Position numbers and translations under genes: made by a program | NCBI GenBank assembly: GCA_028577615.1 | Contig: JAJSDU010000030.1 | Location: forward strand, 1-32,151 | Reading direction: 5' to 3' | Length of the DNA stretch: 32,151 nucleotides | From: Nitrosomonas sp. | GTDB lineage: Bacteria > Pseudomonadota > Gammaproteobacteria > Burkholderiales > Nitrosomonadaceae | The notes under the pieces: generated by a model | Database searches by the model: none | What the model was told of the DNA's origin: nothing | The model's input: only the letters and a program-made list of their open reading frames with translations | Shown: piece after piece, positions 1 through 8,352 of the stretch | Position numbering within the stretch: the stretch's first letter is position 1 | Layout: every line of letters starts with the position of its first letter

Positions 1-1352
1 CGCTGTCCAGATCTGCTTTTACGGCGTCAGGTGATGTGCTGGAAAAAGAGCCGGTCAGTCTGGCTTTTCTCGACACACAGCTACCTCGCGCGGAATTGTT
101 TGGCCGTGGCGGCATGAATCAGGCTTATATCCGCTCGGACTGGTCCCCAGCAGCCACGTTTATAAGTTTCCGCGCGGGCCATACATTTACCCATCATGGT
201 CACTATGATGCTGGACATTTCACTGTATTCAAGGGTGCGCCACTGGCGATTAACAGCAGCGCCTATGGTGATTATACGGGGAGCAACCGGCTTAATTATT
301 CCATCCGTACGGTTGCAAAAAACTCCCTGCTCATTCTGAGACCGAATGAGAAAGTGCAACCGAATCGCTTCTTTCAGCACAATGTGGCTGATGGCGGACA
401 GCGTGTTATTTTACCGACAGGCAGTGCTGTGCAGAATGTCAGTGACTGGGTGAAGAACCTGGATAGCGGTAATTACTTTGCCGGCGGGAGGGTCAATCAT
501 TTTAATACAGTGGAAGGAGAATACACCTATATCTCGTCTGACCTGACACAGGCATACAATACGCCCGTGCATGATGAAGGCGTACGGGGGGGGAAAGTCC
601 GCAAGGTTGAACGCGACTTACTGTATCTGGACAACGAAGACCGGTTGTTGGTTTACGACCGCATAGAAAGCACCAATCCTGCCTATACCAAGAAGTGGCT
701 TCTGCATACGGTAAACCGTCCTCAGATGAACCGGGAAAAGGTGTTGAAGGGACAGGCAGCCAACGGCATTTCTGAAACGTCCGACCCGGTTGTTTTTGTG
801 CGGAACGATCCCGGACATTTGCGCATTGACCGTATTTATCCGGAAGACGCGAAAATCCGTTTGGTCGGCGGACCGGATTATCAGTTTTACGTGGAAGCGG
901 ATGGCGATGATACCGTCCTTAATGGTGAAAATTTCTCCAGCGGTGTCTCGCTCCAGCCCTGGTTCGATATCGGGATGTGGCGCATCGAGATCCAGCCGGG
1001 CGCGCCGCGTATTCAGGACGAATTTCTTATTGCATTATCGCCAAGCCTGAACAACCCGCGGCATGACGCTCCCAGGTCTTTGTCCATTGAAGGCGCCCGG
1101 GCAAAAGGCATGGATACCGGGCGGAGTATCGTTGTATTTGCAGAAACTCTCAGTCATGGTGAAATCAAAATCGACACCAGCAATTTTTCGATGCACAAAG
1201 AACTACGCCGGTTATATGTGCTGGGTATGCCTGCCGGAATGCAGGTGCAGGTTGCAGTCCGTGATGAGATGAAAACATATGCCGTCAATTCCAGCGGCGT
1301 ATTAGCGGCTGTAGTCAGCACAGACACCAAGCAGATTTCCTTGAAATGGTAA
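1..1352 (+). CDS. heparinase II/III-like polysaccharide lyase, 5'-truncated by the window edge
   Basis: The reading frame is open from the first bases of the window, so the gene starts upstream; the GTG at 36 is only the first possible internal start. The visible ~450 residues match the C-terminal half of heparinase II/III and alginate-lyase-like proteins. Near residues 49-80 (counted from the GTG) is a histidine-rich motif, HHGHYDAGHF, followed by a Gly-Ala-Pro-Leu and a Ser-Ala-Tyr-Gly-Asp-Tyr stretch, which is typical of the central beta-sandwich/catalytic interface. The family cleaves acidic polysaccharides by beta-elimination in the periplasm or outside the cell. In related bacteria such genes sit in exopolysaccharide clusters, so a role in making or trimming an exopolysaccharide is plausible; substrate cannot be read from sequence. 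The gene ends with TAA at 1350-1352 and is followed by 203 bases without a gene. Confidence 0.8.
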   Translation, partial: LSRSAFTASGDVLEKEPVSLAFLDTQLPRAELFGRGGMNQAYIRSDWSPAATFISFRAGHTFTHHGHYDAGHFTVFKGAPLAINSSAYGDYTGSNRLNYSIRTVAKNSLLILRPNEKVQPNRFFQHNVADGGQRVILPTGSAVQNVSDWVKNLDSGNYFAGGRVNHFNTVEGEYTYISSDLTQAYNTPVHDEGVRGGKVRKVERDLLYLDNEDRLLVYDRIESTNPAYTKKWLLHTVNRPQMNREKVLKGQAANGISETSDPVVFVRNDPGHLRIDRIYPEDAKIRLVGGPDYQFYVEADGDDTVLNGENFSSGVSLQPWFDIGMWRIEIQPGAPRIQDEFLIALSPSLNNPRHDAPRSLSIEGARAKGMDTGRSIVVFAETLSHGEIKIDTSNFSMHKELRRLYVLGMPAGMQVQVAVRDEMKTYAVNSSGVLAAVVSTDTKQISLKW

Positions 1353-1555
1353 GTATTCGGTAATGATTTTTTCGTTCATTGCTTTATTTTGCGGGAATCT
1401 ACGCGCATTTATTGAGCGCTCTTCACGGCACTCTATTTTTACTGTAATGGTTCATTTCTGAGAATCAGGATCGGGCATTTCAGCACGATTCTTCCCATTC
1501 CTGAATAAATTTTGTTTTATCGGTCGCTATGATAATCTTCCGGATTTTTTAAACG

Positions 1556-2176
1556 ATGAGAACCATGCAACAAAATAATATTCCGGCGCCTTCAAAACGA
1601 ATACCGTATATCGCTTCTTTTCTTTTTCTGTCCCGCTGGCTGCAGTTACCCTTGTACCTGGGGCTGGTATTGGCGCAGTGTGTGTATGTTTTTCATTTCT
1701 GGGTGGAGTTGACCGATCTGATTGGCGCGGTGATGGGTAAAAAAGAATCGCTCGATCATATTCTCGATGTCGTGACGATTGAGGGCGCGACCCGTCCGGA
1801 CCGGCTGACCGAAATGACCATCATGCTGGTGGTACTGGGTTTAATCGATGTGGTGATGATTTCGAATCTGCTGATCATGGTGATTATTGGCGGTTATGAG
1901 ACATTCGTTTCACGCATGAATCTGGAAACACATCCTGATCAGCCGGAATGGCTGTCGCATGTCAATGCGTCGGTGCTGAAAGTCAAGCTGGCCACCGCAA
2001 TCATTGGGATTTCGTCGATTCATTTGTTGAAAACTTTTATCAATGCAAGCGCTTACGATGAAAAATCGTTGATTGCGCAAACCTGTATTCATCTGACTTT
2101 TCTGGTGTCGGCGCTGGCGATTGCGTATTGTGACCGGATTATTTCACAAACTGACCAGTATTCGGGCAGGCACTGA
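1556..2176 (+). CDS. UPF0114 (YqhA-like, TIGR00645) integral membrane protein
   Basis: A 206-residue protein of the UPF0114 family, whose function is unknown. The hallmark SRW..P.Y.GL segment is present near residues 26-36. Hydrophobic stretches lie at about 30-50, 88-112, 143-162 and 176-193, giving a likely four-helix inner-membrane protein. It is longer than the ~164-residue E. coli YqhA, because of an extended N-terminus and a charged segment (about 57-85) between the first two helices. Two nearby ATG codons (1556 and 1565) could start it and neither has a strong ribosome binding site. It lies between the lyase gene and the DevBCA-type exporter on the same strand, 112 bases before the latter, but a functional link is only suggested by position. 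Confidence 0.85.
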   Translation: MRTMQQNNIPAPSKRIPYIASFLFLSRWLQLPLYLGLVLAQCVYVFHFWVELTDLIGAVMGKKESLDHILDVVTIEGATRPDRLTEMTIMLVVLGLIDVVMISNLLIMVIIGGYETFVSRMNLETHPDQPEWLSHVNASVLKVKLATAIIGISSIHLLKTFINASAYDEKSLIAQTCIHLTFLVSALAIAYCDRIISQTDQYSGRH

Positions 2177-2288
2177 CCGGTGCCGGATTGAGGGTGATCA
2201 TGCATCGAATAGCATTCATGGAAAGTGCGATAAGCTGTCCCGGTAAATTTTTACCTGCCCTCTGCCTTGCTTGAAATGTGAGATTGCC

Positions 2289-3188
2289 ATGTACGCCAGA
2301 ATAACACGCGCTTTTTTATATCTTTTATGTCTTGTTCCGATCAGTGTGAGCGTATTTGCGGGCGCTGCGGGATTTCCGGACAGCAGTCAGGGAACCGGTG
2401 CGCTGGGACGCATCGAACCGCGTTCGCGGGTGATTAAAGTTTCTCATAATGCCGGCCCCGAGGGCGCGAGAGTTGAACAGCTTTTCTTTGCGGAAGGTGA
2501 TCAGGTCAAATCGGGCGATATATTGGCAGTACTTTCGGATCATGGTAAGAAAACTGCGGAAGTCGAGGCTGCGGGCACGCGCATTAAGGTATTGAAAGCG
2601 CAGCGCGAGACCGAACGGATAGCATTCAACTTTAACCAGAAAGAACATTTCCGCTATCAATCGCTTAAACAGGATTCAATGGCCAGTATTTCGCTCGCGG
2701 ATGCGAAATACCTGGCGTTTGCGCAGTCGGAGGCGAATCTCAAGCAGTTGTCCGCTGAAATCGCCCATGCCGAAGCTGAGCAGCGTATCGCGGTAGAAGC
2801 ATTAAAAAATACACGTATTCACGCGCCGATTTCAGGTACGGTTTTAAAAATCCTGACCTGGCCCGGGGAACGCATCAAAGACGATGGTCTGGTGGAAATG
2901 GCTGATCTGACACAGCTCGATATCGTGGCGGAGGTTTATGAGTCCGATCTCAATCAGGTGAAAGTCGGGCAAAAAGCGTATATCCGCGCAAAAGGATTTG
3001 ATCAGGTGTATACCGCCGAAGTCCGGGAATTGGGCTACCTGGTGAGAAAAAACGATCTCAATGATACTGATCCTCTGGCTGACAGGGATAATCGGATCAT
3101 CGAAGTACGATTGACGCTTGATCCATTGGCGGTTGCTGATTTGCAGCATCAGATTTTCCGGCAGGTACATGTGCGGATAGCGCCGTGA
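2289..3188 (+). CDS. DevB-family membrane fusion (HlyD-like) protein of an ABC exporter
   Basis: A periplasmic adaptor linking an inner-membrane ABC exporter to an outer-membrane channel. I prefer the ATG at 2289 (299 residues), because it puts a clean signal/anchor helix at the N-terminus (about residues 5-25). The TTG at 2271 is an alternative start adding six residues. The motif GALGRIEPRS just after the signal is typical of DevB proteins. The split lipoyl domain follows (VEQLFFAEGDQV, then HAPISGTV...PGE), with an alpha-hairpin of about 75 residues between the halves that is predicted to be coiled coil. It is the first gene of a three-gene unit: the stop codon overlaps the GTG start of the permease gene. 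The DevB family works with TolC-type channels; no such channel gene is in the window. Confidence 0.88.
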   Translation: MYARITRAFLYLLCLVPISVSVFAGAAGFPDSSQGTGALGRIEPRSRVIKVSHNAGPEGARVEQLFFAEGDQVKSGDILAVLSDHGKKTAEVEAAGTRIKVLKAQRETERIAFNFNQKEHFRYQSLKQDSMASISLADAKYLAFAQSEANLKQLSAEIAHAEAEQRIAVEALKNTRIHAPISGTVLKILTWPGERIKDDGLVEMADLTQLDIVAEVYESDLNQVKVGQKAYIRAKGFDQVYTAEVRELGYLVRKNDLNDTDPLADRDNRIIEVRLTLDPLAVADLQHQIFRQVHVRIAP

Positions 3189-4354
3189 ACATACTTTCCT
3201 GGTGTTATTTTCCGGCACGGCTGGCCTGGCGGCAGCTCGTTCACGACCGCACCAAATTGGTGGCGGCTATCGCCGGTGTTTTATTCGCCTGCGTTCTGGT
3301 CTTTATGCAACTGGGCTTCAGGGATTCGCTGTACGCCAGCGCGGTTTCCGCGCCGACAAAATTAAGCGGCGATTTATTTCTGATGCACAAGCAAAGCGAG
3401 GCCATGTGGCGGCCGGTTACTTTCAAGCGCAACGAACTCCTGCGTACGCTCGGCCATCCAGCAGTCGCCGAGGTTGCACCGCTGTATCTGAGGCTGGCGC
3501 CGTTCAAAAATATCAAAACACAGACTAAACGTACACTGATGGTCTATGGTTTCGACCCGGATGCCGAGTTATTCGATGTCGATTCTGTAAGAAGCAGACG
3601 GCACGAACTGCGGCTCAAGGATACGGTCATGTTTGACGAATTTTCCCGGCCTGAATTCGGTCCGATGCGCGAGCTGCTCGAAGCCGGGCGGACGGAAACG
3701 GAAATCAATGATTATAAGATCAGGGTCACAGGACTGTTCCGGCTGGGTGTGTCCTTTGCCGCGGACGGCAACGTGGTAACGAGCGACTTGAATTTCATGC
3801 GCATTTTTCCGGGCAGAAATCCGGGTGATATTGATATCGGCGTGATCAAACTTCACCCTGGCGTATCGCTGGATCAGGTAAAAACTGATCTTGTCGAGCG
3901 ATTGAATGAATTTGTCAATATTTTTACTTTTGCCGAATTACTGGAACACGAGAAAAATTACTGGTCCAACACGGCGCCGATCGGATTTATTTTTGGTTTT
4001 GGTACGGTAATGGGGCTGGTCGTCGGTCTGGTGATCGTGTATCAAATTCTTTTTACCGATATCGTCAATCATCGTTATGAATTCGCCACATTGAAAGCCA
4101 TGGGTTACAAACAGGGCTACTTTGTTCGTCTGGTATTCGCCACGGCTTTTTATCTGGCCGTTCTGGGTTTTATTCCGGGCCTTGTCCTGTCCGTCAGTCT
4201 TTATCATCTGGCTGAATCCCAAATGTTCATGCCTATGCCGATGACTTTCGGGAAAGCCCTCAATGTTTTCTTTTTCATCCTGTCGATGTGCTTTATCGCC
4301 GGACTTCTGGCGATCCGCAAATTGAAAGACGCCAATCCCGCGGATATGTTTTGA
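3185..4354 (+). CDS. DevC-family ABC transporter permease (FtsX-like)
   Basis: A 389-residue inner-membrane permease. It has one N-terminal membrane segment (about residues 22-45), a large periplasmic domain, and three C-terminal helices (about 262-287, 313-340, 350-375), the FtsX/MacB topology. The GTG start at 3185 shares bases with the TGA stop of the upstream adaptor gene (GTGA), so the two are translationally coupled. The stop codon TGA at 4352-4354 overlaps the ATG of the ATPase gene. In cyanobacteria DevBCA exports heterocyst glycolipids, and homologues in other bacteria export lipid-like or small envelope components; the substrate here is unknown. Confidence 0.9.
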   Translation: MNILSWCYFPARLAWRQLVHDRTKLVAAIAGVLFACVLVFMQLGFRDSLYASAVSAPTKLSGDLFLMHKQSEAMWRPVTFKRNELLRTLGHPAVAEVAPLYLRLAPFKNIKTQTKRTLMVYGFDPDAELFDVDSVRSRRHELRLKDTVMFDEFSRPEFGPMRELLEAGRTETEINDYKIRVTGLFRLGVSFAADGNVVTSDLNFMRIFPGRNPGDIDIGVIKLHPGVSLDQVKTDLVERLNEFVNIFTFAELLEHEKNYWSNTAPIGFIFGFGTVMGLVVGLVIVYQILFTDIVNHRYEFATLKAMGYKQGYFVRLVFATAFYLAVLGFIPGLVLSVSLYHLAESQMFMPMPMTFGKALNVFFFILSMCFIAGLLAIRKLKDANPADMF

Positions 4355-5031
4355 TGTCCATCGTCATCGATGTTCACAATCTGAACTTCAGTTTCAGTCA
4401 TGATGCGCAGGCGCTGCCTGTGTTGAAAAATGTAACCATTTCAATTCAAAAAGGCGAGATTGTGATCATGACCGGACCTTCCGGTTCGGGAAAAACGACT
4501 TTCTTAACCATAGTCGGCGGATTGCGCCAGGCATTTGACGGCAGCGTTGAGGTGCTTGGTCAGCAGTTAATCAACAGCAGTGATCAGGTCAAAGTCAGCA
4601 TCCGTCAGCAAACGGGTTATATTTTTCAACAGCATAATCTGCTGAAGTCGCTGACGGCGCAGCAAAACGTCAGCATGACGCTGGAAATGTTTAATATCAT
4701 GACTGAACGCGAAAGACTCGAACGCGCTGCCGAAATGTTGCAAGCCGTTGGCCTGGGCGACCGGCTGGATCACAAACCGGATCAGCTCTCCGGTGGGCAG
4801 CGTCAGCGTGTTTCGATCGCACGGGCACTGGTCGGGCAGCCTAAAATCGTACTCGCCGACGAGCCGACCGCATCACTGGACAAACAAAGCGGACAGGAAG
4901 CAGTCGGCATGCTCAAGCGGCTGGCAAAAGAATCCGGCGCCAGCATCCTGCTGGTCACGCATGATTACCGTATCCTGGACATTGCCGACCGGGTCGTGGA
5001 ACTGGAAGATGGCATTATCCGGAACGCTTGA
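4354..5031 (+). CDS. DevA-family ABC transporter ATP-binding protein
   Basis: A 225-residue nucleotide-binding subunit with all motifs intact: Walker A GPSGSGKTT at residues 41-49, Q-loop near 92, signature LSGGQ at 145-149, Walker B IVLADEP at 165-171 and the switch His203. An upstream in-frame ATG at 4288 exists, but it would run deep into the permease gene. The ATG at 4354, which forms TGATG with the permease stop, gives the family's usual length and N-terminus. It powers the exporter formed with the two preceding gene products. The gene converges on rsmA, with only 49 bases between the stop codons. Confidence 0.92.
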   Translation: MSIVIDVHNLNFSFSHDAQALPVLKNVTISIQKGEIVIMTGPSGSGKTTFLTIVGGLRQAFDGSVEVLGQQLINSSDQVKVSIRQQTGYIFQQHNLLKSLTAQQNVSMTLEMFNIMTERERLERAAEMLQAVGLGDRLDHKPDQLSGGQRQRVSIARALVGQPKIVLADEPTASLDKQSGQEAVGMLKRLAKESGASILLVTHDYRILDIADRVVELEDGIIRNA

Positions 5032-5080
5032 TTGGCACTTTGAACAGAACGAGTATGCTTTGGCTGGGGGGGGGCTGTCG

Positions 5081-5878
5081 TCAAATGTTGCTTTGTGACT
5101 TGGACCAACAATAATCAGCAATGCTGATGTAGTGCTGAACGGTAAGATTCTCTGCGCGCTGGCCTGCATCGATGCCCAGACAATTAAAATCCTCATTCCC
5201 GAGATAAGCGGATAGTGTATTGCGCAGTGTTTTGCGCCGTTGCGAGAATGCTGCGGTGACAATCCGGGAGAATAGCGCTTCATCGCTGGTGGCAGGCGCA
5301 TCCTTGCCAAGCGGCCACATGGCTACGATAGCTGATTCGACCTTGGGCACGGGGCGGAAAGATTCAGGCGGAACGGTGAAGACCTGCTCCATTGCAAAGC
5401 GATATTGCAGCATAACGGACAGACGGCCATAGTCGGGTGTCGACGGTTCAGCTACCATGCGTTCGACGACTTCCTTTTGCAGCATGAAATGCATATCCAG
5501 AATCCATGGGGAGAATTGGCTGAGGTGAAAAAGCAGCGGGGTGGAGATGTTATAGGGCAGATTGCCTACAATGCGCTGATGGCCGCCCAATGCTGAAAAA
5601 TCAAACTGTAATGCATCGATGGAATGAACGGTGAGTTTACTCTGCGGATAGTTGCGCCGTAATTGCTCGACGATATCCCGATCTATCTCGATAACCGTAA
5701 GATGATTGAGTATTTGCAGCAGCGGAGTTGTTAATGCGCCCAGTCCGGGGCCAATTTCGACAAGATTATCCGCAGGCTGCGGGTGTATTGCATTGATAAT
5801 GGCGGAAATAATCTGACGATCGACCAGAAAATTCTGACCGAAGCGTTTTCTGGCTTTATGACGGAAATCAACGGCCAT
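5081..5878 (-). CDS. rsmA: 16S rRNA (adenine(1518)-N6/adenine(1519)-N6)-dimethyltransferase
   Basis: A 265-residue RsmA/KsgA protein, which dimethylates two adjacent adenines in the 3'-terminal hairpin of 16S rRNA during 30S assembly. Loss of the enzyme gives kasugamycin resistance in known species. The motifs are FGQNFL near residues 13-18, the SAM-binding EIGPGLG at 41-47, the acidic EIDRD at 64-68 and the catalytic NLPY at 106-109. The ATG at 5878 lies inside the 3' end of pdxA (11-base overlap), so it is the last gene of the lptD-surA-pdxA-rsmA unit, the classical proteobacterial order. E. coli follows it with apaGH; here it is followed by the convergent exporter genes instead. Confidence 0.97.
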   Translation of the reverse strand: MAVDFRHKARKRFGQNFLVDRQIISAIINAIHPQPADNLVEIGPGLGALTTPLLQILNHLTVIEIDRDIVEQLRRNYPQSKLTVHSIDALQFDFSALGGHQRIVGNLPYNISTPLLFHLSQFSPWILDMHFMLQKEVVERMVAEPSTPDYGRLSVMLQYRFAMEQVFTVPPESFRPVPKVESAIVAMWPLGKDAPATSDEALFSRIVTAAFSQRRKTLRNTLSAYLGNEDFNCLGIDAGQRAENLTVQHYISIADYCWSKSQSNI

Positions 5879-6893
5879 CGCCGGTATGGCCGTGCGTGTC
5901 TGTCAGTCTGGTGTTTTTTGCGAGTTCGATCGCTGCCTGGATTGCGGTGACGAGACTTCCTGATTCGGTTTTTCCGCTGCCGGCCAGATCGAGCGCGGTG
6001 CCATGATCAACAGACGTGCGGATGATCGGCAATCCCAGGGTGATATTGACGCCCGTGCCAAAACTGGCGTGTTTCAGAACAGGTAATCCCTGATCATGAA
6101 ACATGGCCAATATGCAATCATATTGTGCAAGCTGGTGCGGATTGAACAGTGTGTCGGCCGGCAGCGGACCGCTCAGCCGGATACCTTCGCCACGCAGTTT
6201 TTCCAGCACTGGAATGATGATATCGATTTCTTCGCGGCCCAGATGCCCTGATTCACCGGCATGTGGATTCAGTCCAGCGACAGCGATCCGGGGGCGGGAG
6301 AGTGCAAAACGGGCAATCAAGTCATGATGGATGATACGTAGCTTACTTTCCAGGTTTTCGGCGGTAATCGCGGCAGCCACATCCTTGAGCGGCAAATGTG
6401 TCGTTGCCAGTGCAACACGCATGCCGCCGCCGATAAGCATCATGACGACCTGGCTATGCGTGAGTCCGGCCAGATATTCGGTATGTCCGGTGAATGGAAT
6501 GCCGGCATCGTTGATGATGCCTTTATGCACCGGCGCAGTTACCATCGCGTCATACTGCTGGCTGCAACAGCCGGTCGTTGCCTGCCGCAACAGGGCAGTA
6601 ACATACGCCGCATTGGCGGGATTTAAAACGCCTGCTTCGACTTTCCGGGCCAGCGGAACGTGATGGACGTACAAGCGCCCCGGCTGATGCCGTCCTGGCG
6701 GAATTGTGCCGCTATCTGCAAACTGAACCGGGAGTTGCAGTGTTTCGGCGCGTGTTCTCAGCAAATTGCGGTCGGCCAGGAAAATCAGCCTGCAATCGAA
6801 GGGTTGTTGCGCCGCTTGCAGACAGATATCCGGACCGATGCCGGCAGGTTCTCCAGTGGTGACAACAAGCGTTGGCAGATATTCGGTTGTCAT
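5868..6893 (-). CDS. pdxA: 4-hydroxythreonine-4-phosphate dehydrogenase
   Basis: A 341-residue PdxA, which oxidises 4-phosphohydroxy-L-threonine with NAD(P)+ and decarboxylates the product in the DXP-dependent pathway to pyridoxine 5'-phosphate. The N-terminal GEPAGIGP motif (residues 14-21) is clear. The three metal-binding histidines fall at H166, H211 (in NPHAGE) and H266 (in FHDQG), the same numbers as in the E. coli enzyme as I recall it. SVDHGTALD near 294-302 is also conserved. The gene sits 22 bases downstream of surA and overlaps rsmA, consistent with one transcript. Confidence 0.96.
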   Translation of the reverse strand: MTTEYLPTLVVTTGEPAGIGPDICLQAAQQPFDCRLIFLADRNLLRTRAETLQLPVQFADSGTIPPGRHQPGRLYVHHVPLARKVEAGVLNPANAAYVTALLRQATTGCCSQQYDAMVTAPVHKGIINDAGIPFTGHTEYLAGLTHSQVVMMLIGGGMRVALATTHLPLKDVAAAITAENLESKLRIIHHDLIARFALSRPRIAVAGLNPHAGESGHLGREEIDIIIPVLEKLRGEGIRLSGPLPADTLFNPHQLAQYDCILAMFHDQGLPVLKHASFGTGVNITLGLPIIRTSVDHGTALDLAGSGKTESGSLVTAIQAAIELAKNTRLTDTHGHTGDGR

Positions 6894-6915
6894 TCAATTA
6901 AAGCGGCTATTGGAT

Positions 6916-8340
6916 TCAAGCATCTTCAGTCAGGTACTCGACGTACGCTTGATCGCGCAGCTGGCGCAGCATTTCCTGGATGACGACTTCAGCTTTTCGT
7001 GAACGGATGGCCTGGCGGGCGTTTTCGCGTTGCTTTTCATCGCTGACGTCCTGTGTGCGGCGCTCAGTGACCTGAATTAAATGCCAGCCAAACTGCGTTT
7101 GTACCGGTTCGCTGACCTGGCCTGGCAACAGCGTATCCATCGCTTTCTCAAATGGCGGTACAGTATTACCGGGGGATAGCCAGCCGAGATCCCCACCCGA
7201 TGAAGCGCTGCCGTCCTCGGAATAGAGCTTGGCGAGTTCGGCAAAATTCTCGCCATTATCGATACGTTTTTTAAGTTCGATAATCTGTTCCTTTGCGTCA
7301 CTTTCGGAAGTCAGTTCGCTGACTTTGATAAGAATATGGCGTGCGCGCGTCTGATCGATGATCACTGACCGGCTTTCCGTTTTGCGGCGATCGAGTAATT
7401 TGAAAATATGGAATCCATTCGGACTTTCCACTACCGGCGTGATTTCGCCGATGTCCAATGGCGAAAGCAGCTGGGCGAATGTGGGACCCATCTGCGCTAT
7501 GGGCCGCCAATCGAGAATACCGCCGCTCATGGCGTCTGGAGCCTCGGAAAATTCTGCGGCAACATGGGAAAAGTCCGCGCCACTGCGGAGTTTTCCAAGC
7601 GCGTCTTCCGCGCGCCGGCTTTTTTCGAGAATTTTCGGATTATCCATGTGCTCTGTGACAGAAATGAAAATATGTGCCAGCAGGTATTCTTCGTCGCTGC
7701 TCCCGGATGTTTCCTGGGTGCGCAGGTAATTGTCGATTTCGCCTTCGGTGACATTCACCTGGCTGCTGATCTGGCGTTCTTTTAATCGGGCCATGATCAT
7801 TTCATTGCGGATATCCTGCCGGAATTTACTGAAGCTGATGCCATCCTCTTCAAGAACAGCGTAAAACTTCTGAAGTGACAGCTGATTTTCATCGGCGATA
7901 CGGCGAATGGTTTCATCCAGTTCGCTGTCACTGACCGACATGCCGATTTCCTTGGCATGCTGAAGCTGTATTGATTTCAGGATGAGTGTTTCGAGTACCT
8001 GATTCTGCAGGGAATTCAGTTCGGGAGGTTCTATGCCCTGTTGAAGCAGATTTCTCCTTGCAGTGGCAACAGCACTATCCAGCTCATTCAGTGTGATTAC
8101 TTCCTCATTGACAATGGCCACAATCTGATCCAGCAAGGCTTTTCTGCCTGATACGGCAGAAGACGACTGATGCAGTTGCTGTATGTTAGCCTCTTTGCGT
8201 GTATCTGACGTTGCGCTGTCGTCGCTGCGTGTTTCGATCGTTTTGTCTTCCGTTTCATCCGCGGTTATTTCAGCGGTCAGCGCTGATGAAAACAATAACA
8301 GAAATCCGGTGAACAGGCTGAGGTAGATTTTTTCTGACAT
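6916..8340 (-). CDS. surA: periplasmic chaperone / peptidyl-prolyl cis-trans isomerase SurA
   Basis: A 474-residue SurA. It has an N-terminal signal peptide (about residues 1-22, cleavage after SALTA). The SurA_N core (about 68-190) follows, then two parvulin-type PpiC domains, about 218-315 and 332-432, each with a His-Ile start motif (AHIFIS and RHILIK), and a C-terminal helix. It escorts unfolded outer-membrane proteins, including LptD, through the periplasm. It is longer than the 428-residue E. coli protein mainly because of about 45 polar, acidic residues between the signal peptide and the core. It starts 12 bases after lptD ends and precedes pdxA, the usual operon order. Confidence 0.95.
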   Translation of the reverse strand: MSEKIYLSLFTGFLLLFSSALTAEITADETEDKTIETRSDDSATSDTRKEANIQQLHQSSSAVSGRKALLDQIVAIVNEEVITLNELDSAVATARRNLLQQGIEPPELNSLQNQVLETLILKSIQLQHAKEIGMSVSDSELDETIRRIADENQLSLQKFYAVLEEDGISFSKFRQDIRNEMIMARLKERQISSQVNVTEGEIDNYLRTQETSGSSDEEYLLAHIFISVTEHMDNPKILEKSRRAEDALGKLRSGADFSHVAAEFSEAPDAMSGGILDWRPIAQMGPTFAQLLSPLDIGEITPVVESPNGFHIFKLLDRRKTESRSVIIDQTRARHILIKVSELTSESDAKEQIIELKKRIDNGENFAELAKLYSEDGSASSGGDLGWLSPGNTVPPFEKAMDTLLPGQVSEPVQTQFGWHLIQVTERRTQDVSDEKQRENARQAIRSRKAEVVIQEMLRQLRDQAYVEYLTEDA

Positions 8341-8352
8341 TGAAGCAAAAAA

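Noticed and set aside
2251-2264. GGTAAATTTTTACC small palindrome before the exporter genes
   Set aside because: The stem is AT-rich with almost no loop and has no terminator tail or operator context.
5066-5074. Phase-variable homopolymer
   Set aside because: The G tract lies after both flanking stop codons, so length change cannot switch a reading frame.
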